DNA of 26,093 nt from JAFGED01 sp034430835. Its GTDB lineage: Bacteria; Chloroflexota; Anaerolineae; B4-G1. The number at the start of each line of letters is the position of its first letter. Within the stretch, counting starts at the first letter, position 1. This document shows, one piece after another, positions 12,988 through 19,470 of this stretch. The stretch is from NCBI GenBank assembly GCA_034430835.1, contig DAOUDX010000037.1:1-26093 (forward strand), in the 5' to 3' direction. A program made the translations under genes and the position numbers. The notes below the pieces were generated by a model that worked only from the letters and a program-made list of their open reading frames with translations, did not search any database and was not told where the DNA came from.

Positions 12988-14976
12988 ATGCCACGCAAAC
13001 AGAAAATCGCCCTGATCATCGTCGCTTGCATCCTCGCGCTCGCCATCTTATGCTGCTGCTGCCTGCTGGTGGGCGGCGGGAGCGGAGGATGGGCGCTCTA
13101 CACCTTCGCCCAAGAGCAGGCCGGCTTCCTCTTCCCGGAGAAAGCTCCCCCCGCCGTGCCGGAACTCTACGAGCCATCGGTCGCCTCCGACCAGGAGACC
13201 CTGGACGCCCTCGCCGCCACAGAGATTCCCGTCCGCGATCTGCGCGAACTGGGCGTGCGGCTCAAGGGACTGGAGAGCGTGCCCCTCGTCGTGCGCGAGA
13301 CGCCCCTACCGCTCAAAGTGGGCGACCGAGAGACCTTCTGGGTGGCCGACAACCGCGACCCGGAACACGTGGAGTACTTTGAGGCCGAGGCTGAGCTCGT
13401 GACCATTTCCGACCACGCCTACTTCTGGGTGGAAGACGATTTCGAAATCGACGTGGAAGATCTGAAGCGCTCCGCCGAGGCGTTCGACGAGGCCTACGAG
13501 GTTGACCGCAGCGTATTTGGCGAGGAATGGTCGCCAGGGATTGACGGCGACCCCAAGGTACACATCTTTAACGGCAAAGTGCCCGGCGTGGGAGGATACT
13601 TTTCCAGTGCCGATGAATTCTCGCACCTGATCAACCCCCGTTCCAACGAGCGCGAGATGTTCTACATCAACCTGGACGTCACCAAGCCCAACGACTCGAT
13701 CTACGACAGCGTGCTGGCCCACGAGTTCCAACACATGATCCACTGGAACATCGACCAGAACGAACCCAGTTGGGTGAACGAGGGATGCTCCGACCTGGCA
13801 ATGGCTCTCAACGGCTACATCCCTACAGACGGGGGCCTGTTGTTCGCCATGTTCGGCCCCGACACACAGCTCAACACCTGGGACAACCACCCCAGCCGCT
13901 CGGTCCTGCACTATGGAGCCAGCTACGCCTTTATGCGCTATCTCTACTACCGGTTCGGCGAGGAGGCGGTGCGCGATATCGTCGCCGACCCGCGCGACGG
14001 GGAAGCGGGGTTATCGAGCGAGCTGGCCGAGCACGACTACACGTTCGACACGTTCTTCAAGGAATGGACGCTGGCGAACTATTTGAACGATGGACGCATC
14101 CCAGAGGGGCAATACGCCTCGCCCGGCGTGTTGCAGGCGATGAAGATCGACAACACGCACAGCCGCTACCCGGCCAAACGAAAGAGCGCCGTGCACCAGT
14201 ACGGCACCGACTACGTGGTGTTCGAGCCTGGCGAAGGGAGCGGCACCCTGCACGTCGCTTTCGATGGCGCGAACCGCACGCGCATTCTGCCAACCGCTCC
14301 CCACAGCGGCGACTACTTCTGGTACAGCCACCGCGGCGATTCCAGCGACATGACGCTCACGCGCCGCTTCGACCTCGGTAAGCTGAGCTCCGCCACCCTC
14401 AACTTCTGGACGTGGTACGACATCGAGCACGGCTGGGATTACGGCTACGTGGAGGTCAGCGCCGACAACGGGCAGACGTGGACGATCCTTGAAGGTCCGC
14501 GCACCACCGACTACAACCCGGCGGGCAATAGCTTCGGTCCGGGCTACACCGGCGAGTCGAAGAAGTGGATGCAGGAAGAGATCGATCTGAGCGACTACGC
14601 CGGCAGAGAAGTTCTGGTGCGCTTCGAGTACATCACCGACGACGCCTACAACACCCCCGGATGGGTGCTGGACGACATCGCCATCGAGGAGTTGGGCTTG
14701 GAGGACGACGTGGAAGCCGAAGAAAGCGAATGGGAAGCGCAGGGTTTCGTGCGCGTCACCAGCTTCATGCCGCAGCGGTTCTCCGTGCAGTTCATCGTCT
14801 TCGAGACTTCGGGCCTAGTCACCTTCCGCGATCTATCGCTGGATGCCGACCAGCAAGGGGAACGGGAAGTCGCGGACTTTGGGGGAGACGTGGAGCAGGT
14901 CGTGATGCTTGTCAGCGGTCTGACGCCGGTCACCACCGAGTGGGCGTATTACGAATATCAGGCGACGGTGGAGTGA
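12988..14976 (+). CDS. Membrane-anchored M30/M6-like zinc metalloprotease
   Basis: The 662-residue protein begins with a positively charged tail and one hydrophobic helix (residues 6-30, with four adjacent cysteines), so it is probably anchored with the bulk outside. The catalytic part has HEFQHMIHW (His 245, Glu 246, His 249) and SWVNEGCSDLA with Glu 265, the layout of hyicolysin-type (M30) and related gluzincin peptidases. After about residue 440 there is a beta-sandwich with WYDIEHGWDYGYVEVSAD, NGQTW and WVLDDI, as in the immune inhibitor A/MAM or 'choice-of-anchor J' domains. The ATG at 12988 follows an AGGAG site. A -10-like TAGAAT at 12947 may give it its own promoter, but I see no good -35 box. 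The stop is only 12 bp from the convergent toroid gene. Confidence 0.8.
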   Translation: MPRKQKIALIIVACILALAILCCCCLLVGGGSGGWALYTFAQEQAGFLFPEKAPPAVPELYEPSVASDQETLDALAATEIPVRDLRELGVRLKGLESVPLVVRETPLPLKVGDRETFWVADNRDPEHVEYFEAEAELVTISDHAYFWVEDDFEIDVEDLKRSAEAFDEAYEVDRSVFGEEWSPGIDGDPKVHIFNGKVPGVGGYFSSADEFSHLINPRSNEREMFYINLDVTKPNDSIYDSVLAHEFQHMIHWNIDQNEPSWVNEGCSDLAMALNGYIPTDGGLLFAMFGPDTQLNTWDNHPSRSVLHYGASYAFMRYLYYRFGEEAVRDIVADPRDGEAGLSSELAEHDYTFDTFFKEWTLANYLNDGRIPEGQYASPGVLQAMKIDNTHSRYPAKRKSAVHQYGTDYVVFEPGEGSGTLHVAFDGANRTRILPTAPHSGDYFWYSHRGDSSDMTLTRRFDLGKLSSATLNFWTWYDIEHGWDYGYVEVSADNGQTWTILEGPRTTDYNPAGNSFGPGYTGESKKWMQEEIDLSDYAGREVLVRFEYITDDAYNTPGWVLDDIAIEELGLEDDVEAEESEWEAQGFVRVTSFMPQRFSVQFIVFETSGLVTFRDLSLDADQQGEREVADFGGDVEQVVMLVSGLTPVTTEWAYYEYQATVE

Positions 14977-14988
14977 AGCCCCTTTAGG

Positions 14989-16008
14989 CTACCCCGCTCG
15001 CTTTTGTACCCGCAGCGCCAGGAACGTGAGCCACGGCGAGGGGACTTTCTTATCCGCGAACGACCAGCCCTTCCACGCTGTGTACATCGACGCGGCGGTG
15101 TAGCGCCCCTCCCTTCGACTCCCTCGACTTCGCTCGGGATAGATCCGCTCAGGGCAAGCCCCATCCGCTTGGGCAGCGATCGTATCCACCATCTCGCGCA
15201 AGCGCGCGTCGGCGCGGGCGAAGGGAAAGCGGCTGAGCACGTCCGTCACGTGCAAGATGTCGTACCACACGAAGGGATACTTGAGCTTGCGAAAGTCGGT
15301 GCCGATACCGAACAGGTACATCTTGCGCTCGGTCTGACGCTCCCAATGGCCGAGGAGCATCTCGGCTCCCGCGTGGGCGGCGGGGCTATCGACCAGTTCT
15401 GGCACCTGAGCAAGCGCCTTCAGCGCGTAGACGTTGGCGATGGGGCAAGGGTCTTCTCGGCGGCCCGGCCCCTTGAACTTGCCCAACTCTGGCGCAGCCT
15501 TGCAGCGCCAACCGTTGTCGTCCACCAGATCCATGAGATGATCGACCGCCTTCCGCACACGGGGATCATCCCCCAACCCAAGAGCCACCAGCGCGTAGGC
15601 CAACGTCGGCGCGTCGCACCCCATCCACACCCAATGCTCTCCATCGATCCCCACAAACCGCTCGTACAAGAACATCAGCGTCTCGAAAGCCCCCTCCTCC
15701 GACTGATGGGCCAGCACCGCCTCGGTGGCAGCTTCCATACCTGGGTCGCCGACCCGCACGCCAAAATCGGCCAGAGTGCTGAAGGCATAGATCGGATGCT
15801 TGGCGTCGTTGTGCCGCTTGAGGGCGTAGCCAGGCCAGGTAGCGGCCTTCTCGATGAGCGCCTGCACCTGCGGATGGACCACCATCTCGGCGCGGGCCGC
15901 CTGCACCTCGGCGTCGTCCTCGGGCCGGTCGAGCAGATCGACCAACGTGCGGTAGCGCGTCCACGGTTCGTCCGATTCCAACAGCCATTGGATCAACTCA
16001 CCCGTCAT
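14989..16008 (-). CDS. Alpha/alpha-toroid repeat protein (prenyltransferase/squalene-cyclase-like)
   Basis: The 339-residue soluble protein is built of helical repeats of the kind seen in prenyltransferase/squalene oxidase and terpene cyclase toroids: repeated short helices with patterns such as LVALGLGDDPRVRKAVDHLMDLVDDNGW. I see no DxDD cyclase motif, so an enzymatic role is not supported. It is a paralogue of the protein two genes upstream; both have PWxxYRxLVDxLDR near the N-terminus and PSPWxTxLALRVxKR at the C-terminus. Compared with the paralogue it has about 16 extra residues (ACPERIYPERSRGSRR), encoded by a short repeat at 15111-15159. The ATG at 16008 overlaps the stop of the YoaP-like gene (ATGA). 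It is the last gene of the operon. Confidence 0.75.
   Translation of the reverse strand: MTGELIQWLLESDEPWTRYRTLVDLLDRPEDDAEVQAARAEMVVHPQVQALIEKAATWPGYALKRHNDAKHPIYAFSTLADFGVRVGDPGMEAATEAVLAHQSEEGAFETLMFLYERFVGIDGEHWVWMGCDAPTLAYALVALGLGDDPRVRKAVDHLMDLVDDNGWRCKAAPELGKFKGPGRREDPCPIANVYALKALAQVPELVDSPAAHAGAEMLLGHWERQTERKMYLFGIGTDFRKLKYPFVWYDILHVTDVLSRFPFARADARLREMVDTIAAQADGACPERIYPERSRGSRREGRYTAASMYTAWKGWSFADKKVPSPWLTFLALRVQKRAG
15111..15159. repeat. Short repeat inserted in frame in the toroid gene
   Basis: The sequence has paired blocks CCCTTCGACT, CTTCGCTCGGGAT and CCGCTCAGGGCAAG, the style of dispersed repeat that encodes PERSRR-like peptides in several environmental phyla. It is absent from the aligned position of the paralogue at 16783-17757, so insertion (48 bp, in frame) is visible within this window. 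Confidence 0.75.
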
Positions 16009-16790
16009 TTTGCATCATCCTTTCTCAACCGCTCGTCAAAGAACCGGCGCAGCTCCTTCTCGCCGATCCAGTGATAGGTGACCAGTTCCCCATCATACAC
16101 GACGTTGAACACACCATACGCCGAGGGCGCCGATTTCTGTACCTCCTGGCAGCTCGCAAGCTCGACCACCCGCGTCTGCAGACCGAACTCGGCACCGGCG
16201 TCCCGGATTATTTGCGTGACACTCTCGATATAGGGACACTGATCGGAACGGACGACCGTCAAGCCAGAGCCGTAGCGACCGAGCCGCTCCTCCCAGTCCG
16301 TGGGAAAAGCGGGCAGGGGCGCATCGCCGAACCGTTTCACCAGCAGGTCAAACGAAGGCGGCGCCTGATCCACCGCCTCGAACCCGTTCTTGAGCAGCAG
16401 CTTCTTGCCCGCCAGCCAGTGGCCACTGCTGGTCACCATGGCTACGCCGTGTAAGCCCGACTGGCGGGCATCTTTGGCGCACTCCTCCAAGAGGCGGGAG
16501 CCATATCCCTTCTTCTTGCCCTTGCCCACGACCCATAGGCAGTGGATGACCATATAACCTGCCGCCTCGACCACCCGCCAGGCATACTCACCGGGGATGT
16601 ACTCGACGAAGCCTACGGATCTCTTGCCCTCATAGAGGATCTTGATCTTCATCCCCTCCGCAAACCGCCCTTCCAACCAGGCCAGTTTACGGCGATATCC
16701 TTCTGTTTTTGGCTTGCTCTTGTAGCAGAAGAACCCGTACTGATCGACGTTATCGGCGTCGACGGTGATGATCTCGACATCGCTACTCAT
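16005..16790 (-). CDS. yoaP: GNAT acetyltransferase with YoaP-like C-terminal domain
   Basis: The 261-residue protein has an N-terminal GNAT acetyltransferase domain (about 1-150), with the acetyl-CoA loop VVGKGKKKGYGSRLLEE at about 87-103. A C-terminal YoaP-like domain (about 170-250) has a thioredoxin-like fold with DQCPYIESVTQIIRD. The fusion is that of the YoaP family of uncharacterised acetyltransferases; the acetyl acceptor is not known. The ATG at 16790 overlaps the stop of the upstream toroid gene by 8 bp, and its own stop overlaps the next start. Its position between two toroid paralogues suggests a shared pathway with them. Confidence 0.85.
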   Translation of the reverse strand: MSSDVEIITVDADNVDQYGFFCYKSKPKTEGYRRKLAWLEGRFAEGMKIKILYEGKRSVGFVEYIPGEYAWRVVEAAGYMVIHCLWVVGKGKKKGYGSRLLEECAKDARQSGLHGVAMVTSSGHWLAGKKLLLKNGFEAVDQAPPSFDLLVKRFGDAPLPAFPTDWEERLGRYGSGLTVVRSDQCPYIESVTQIIRDAGAEFGLQTRVVELASCQEVQKSAPSAYGVFNVVYDGELVTYHWIGEKELRRFFDERLRKDDAK

Positions 16791-17757
16791 CAGTTCTCAC
16801 TCCTCTCTTGATTACCCTGAGCGCCAGCAACGTGATCCACGGCGAGGGCGCTTTTTTCTGGCCGAAGTCAAAGTCCTTCCAATACTTGTATGTGGATTCG
16901 GCCCACCAGCGCCCCTCATCGTCCTGTTTGGTCACAAGCAGGTCGACCACTTCTCGCAGACGCGCGTCATCGCGCAGGAAGGCAAAACGCGAGAGGACGT
17001 CGGCGTACTTGAGCAGGCCATACCAACTGAAGGGATACTTTAGCTTGGGCCAGGTGGTGCCGATGCCCCAGCCGTAGGGCCGCGTCCGCTCCTCCCAGTG
17101 ACGCAGCAGCACCTCCGCACCGCCCCTGGCGACCCGGCCCTCGCGCAACTCAGAGTGCTCAGCCAGCGCCCAGAGCACATTGAGCGTGGCATGCGGGCAA
17201 CTGGGGATGTCCTCGCGGGGCTGGCCGCGCCGGGCGGACTTGGAGTGAATCCAGCCCCCATCTAGCCGTTGTGTGTCCACGATGTACTGATACGCCTGTT
17301 GCACGCGCTCGTCTTCGAGCAAGCCCAGAGCCGCCAAGGAGCGCACAGTGTTGCTGGTGAGACAAATAAACGTCTGCGAATCGTCGTGGACGACACTGAA
17401 ATCACCGCTGTCCTTCTGAAAGCGCAGAGTAAACTCGCACGCCCGCGCTACCCGCCCATCCTCCACCGTCAGGCCAAAGTCGGCAAAGACCGAGAGCAGG
17501 CCCATCGTATCACCCTGGTGCTGGCTGGAGCAGGAGTAACACAGATAGTCTTTTTCCCAGCCCCCCTCGTCCGTCTGCTGGGCGAATATCCGCGCTATGG
17601 GTTCCGCCTCGGTGATGGCGGCCTTGGCTGCCACCGCCTCGGCATCGCCCTCGTCCCTATCCAGGACATCGACTAACATACGATAGACCACCCACGGTTG
17701 ACCCACGGCCAGCAACCACTCTGTAGGATCAGCTTTGAGACTGTTTCTCCAACTCAT
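16783..17757 (-). CDS. Alpha/alpha-toroid repeat protein, paralogue
   Basis: The 324-residue soluble protein has helical repeats like prenyltransferase/terpene cyclase toroids. It includes a stretch with GGWIHSKSARRGQ and a CPHATLNVLWALAEHSEL segment that recalls conserved repeat units ending in GGW. It is a close structural paralogue of the gene at 14989-16008 and lacks the repeat-encoded insertion, so it shows what the uninterrupted sequence looks like (QDDEGRWWAEST). Extra cysteines (YLCYSCSSQHQGD, about 72-84) are present here but not in the paralogue. The ATG at 17757 lies 9 bp after the DUF3795 stop. Function is unknown; enzymatic activity is not supported by visible catalytic motifs. 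Confidence 0.75.
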   Translation of the reverse strand: MSWRNSLKADPTEWLLAVGQPWVVYRMLVDVLDRDEGDAEAVAAKAAITEAEPIARIFAQQTDEGGWEKDYLCYSCSSQHQGDTMGLLSVFADFGLTVEDGRVARACEFTLRFQKDSGDFSVVHDDSQTFICLTSNTVRSLAALGLLEDERVQQAYQYIVDTQRLDGGWIHSKSARRGQPREDIPSCPHATLNVLWALAEHSELREGRVARGGAEVLLRHWEERTRPYGWGIGTTWPKLKYPFSWYGLLKYADVLSRFAFLRDDARLREVVDLLVTKQDDEGRWWAESTYKYWKDFDFGQKKAPSPWITLLALRVIKRGVRTDE

Positions 17758-17766
17758 CTCTCAACT

Positions 17767-18105
17767 CTATGGCCTGCCACATTGGATTCGATCCTCGATA
17801 AAGGCATCGGCGCCAATCTCACCGATCTTGCGCAGGTTCCCCCGCTTGTCAGAGCCGAAGATGACGCGGGCAACCTTGTGGATGAAACCGTCAAACAAAC
17901 TGCACTCGTCAAATGTATCACACGCTGCGCAGGTGTGGTGACCCTTTGCCTTGCAGCATTCCCGTATGGCGCACTCCGGCGGGCCACCGCCCGCCCGACA
18001 ACCGGCGCATTTGCCCATCAAGGGCATACCGCGCTTATAGCCCGAGCAGTTGCCGCAATACAGGCCGCAGTACGAGAGCAAATTTACCGAAACACCCTTT
18101 TCCAT
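17767..18105 (-). CDS. DUF3795 Cys-rich protein
   Basis: The 112-residue protein has the characteristic cysteine pattern of DUF3795: LLSYCGLYCGNCSGY near the N-terminus, then GKCAGCRAG, ECAIRECC and HTCAACDTFDEC. Such clustered Cys pairs suggest binding of zinc or iron-sulfur clusters, but the function is unknown. The start at 18105 has an AAGGAGAG ribosome binding site. It is 26 bp downstream of the WYL regulator and 9 bp upstream of the first toroid gene. Confidence 0.85.
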   Translation of the reverse strand: MEKGVSVNLLSYCGLYCGNCSGYKRGMPLMGKCAGCRAGGGPPECAIRECCKAKGHHTCAACDTFDECSLFDGFIHKVARVIFGSDKRGNLRKIGEIGADAFIEDRIQCGRP

Positions 18106-18131
18106 CTCACTCTCCTTTGCGTTTGAGTTTG

Positions 18132-19094
18132 TTATTCAACGGACCCGTACTGCGCTACGACGGCGCGGGCCCGTTCGCTCACCTCAGCACGCAGTTCATC
18201 CGGTTCCAACACAACAGCATGCGGCGCGTAGCTCAACACCGTACGCGCCGCCGCTTCCAAATTCGGCACGGCGAAGGTGACGGTCACCGAGCCGTCGTCT
18301 TGCTCGTCCAGCGAGTCCCACATCGCGCGGTCGTCCAGCGCCAGCAGCGCCCCTTCCGGCGCGAAGCGCAGGCGAACGCGTATCGTCGGCTGAACGTGCG
18401 GCTCCGCCGCCAAATACGCCTGGACGTCAAAGTCATCCGGCACGTTGAACATCTCGTCGAGCAGCGTCAGCTCGACGACGCGATCGACGCGGAAGGAACG
18501 GTGGGCCTGGCGCAGGTGACAGTAGCCGACGATGTACCACCAGCCCCAGCGATGCACCAGCGCGTAGGGGTCGACCTCCCGCTCGATCGGCTGCGGCTGC
18601 TGCCGTCCCCGGTAGATCGCACGCACCCGCCGCCGCTCGCGCGTGGCGCGCCGCAGCTTTTCCAGGAGCGGCACCAACGGCGCGTGGTCAGCGCGATGCA
18701 AGCCCGTCGCCAGCAGCGTCCGCCGCGCCCAGGCCACCTCATGCCGCTGCTCATCGGGGAGAACGTTGTCCAGCTTGGCCAGCGCGCCCTGCGCGGCCTC
18801 CTCGTATAACTGCCCCCACATCTCCCCTACCAGGCTCGTCCCCAGGTAAACGGCTACCGCCTCCGCCGGGGTGAGCACCAAGGGCGGCATCTTGTAACCA
18901 CGGACCAAGGAATACCCCCCGTGAGGACCGCGCTCGGCATAGATCGGAATGCCCATCTCGTCCAATATGGCGATGTAGCGCTGGAGCGTGCGCACCGAAA
19001 CGCCCAGTTGCTCCGCCAGTTCAACCGCCTTCTGGTTGGGCTCGCGCTGGAGCAGCATGATCAGCGTGATCAGCCGAGTTGCCGGGTTCGACAT
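18132..19094 (-). CDS. HTH-WYL transcriptional regulator (YafY-like)
   Basis: The 320-residue protein has an N-terminal DeoR-type helix-turn-helix (about 1-60, with ELAEQLGVSVRTLQRYIAILDEMG followed by a GPHGGYSLV wing). The WYL domain (about 145-225) contains REVDPYALVHRWGWWYIVGYC and SFRVDRV, and a C-terminal WCX-like extension completes it. Proteins of this kind regulate their own operon or stress and defence genes by binding a ligand, often a nucleic acid or nucleotide. The start at 19094 follows GGAGAACGGT. It is the first gene of the operon down to 14989, so it probably controls the DUF3795, toroid and YoaP genes. A dyad in its promoter region (19143-19162) is a candidate operator. Confidence 0.9.
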   Translation of the reverse strand: MSNPATRLITLIMLLQREPNQKAVELAEQLGVSVRTLQRYIAILDEMGIPIYAERGPHGGYSLVRGYKMPPLVLTPAEAVAVYLGTSLVGEMWGQLYEEAAQGALAKLDNVLPDEQRHEVAWARRTLLATGLHRADHAPLVPLLEKLRRATRERRRVRAIYRGRQQPQPIEREVDPYALVHRWGWWYIVGYCHLRQAHRSFRVDRVVELTLLDEMFNVPDDFDVQAYLAAEPHVQPTIRVRLRFAPEGALLALDDRAMWDSLDEQDDGSVTVTFAVPNLEAAARTVLSYAPHAVVLEPDELRAEVSERARAVVAQYGSVE

Positions 19095-19142
19095 ACCGTT
19101 CTCCTCGCCGCCTCTCCGGCGGCTTGTGACAACATTCTACAC

Positions 19143-19173
19143 CAGGTTTACGACAAAACCTGACGTAATTGTA
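19143..19173 (-). promoter_or_regulatory. Promoter and candidate operator of the WYL operon
   Basis: A -10-like TACAAT (19173-19168, minus strand) is followed at the expected start site by a perfect 7-bp inverted repeat, CAGGTTT at 19143-19149 and AAACCTG at 19156-19162, with a 6-bp spacer. A second dyad, TTACG/CGTAA, overlaps it. The -35 region (CTTTCC) is poor, which would fit a promoter depending on its regulator. Confidence 0.4.
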
Positions 19174-19253
19174 CCGAGACTTGAGGAAAAGGAAAGTGGA
19201 TTCAGTGAAGCACGACGCCCAGAGAGAGCCCCGCCCACGGACGCCTGGGCACG

Positions 19254-19424
19254 TCAGTCAGAGCGGGAGATGATGGGGACAATCAGAGTGTAAAGAGGCA
19301 GAACAATGGCCCCAAATGCAGGCTGGTACCAGTCGAGCAGCTTGAAGGGGCCACCCAAGGCAAACAACCAAACGGGCAGAGAGATCGTGGAGATTGCGAC
19401 CTGAGACACGCGCCGCACGCGCAT
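19254..19424 (-). pseudogene. C-terminal fragment of a membrane protein
   Basis: A minus-strand frame ending with TGA at 19254 reads VAISTISLPVWLFALGG, then a short polar turn with LLDWYQP, then FGAIVLPLYTLIVPII and a short tail. That is two membrane helices of the sort found at the end of a polytopic protein. The frame has an ATG at 19424, but that part overlaps the plus-strand gene below and its ribosome binding site is weak. I think it is the remaining 3' end of a longer gene cut off at about 19400-19425, though a genuine 56-residue protein is possible. Confidence 0.45.
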
Positions 19425-19470
19425 CCCCTGGACGCTGCTGGGCGACTATCCGGTCAATGGCCACCAGGGC

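Noticed and set aside
14972..14994. Terminator between the convergent genes at 14976 and 14989
   Set aside because: Only a 4-bp AGCC/GGCT pairing with no T tract; too weak to call.
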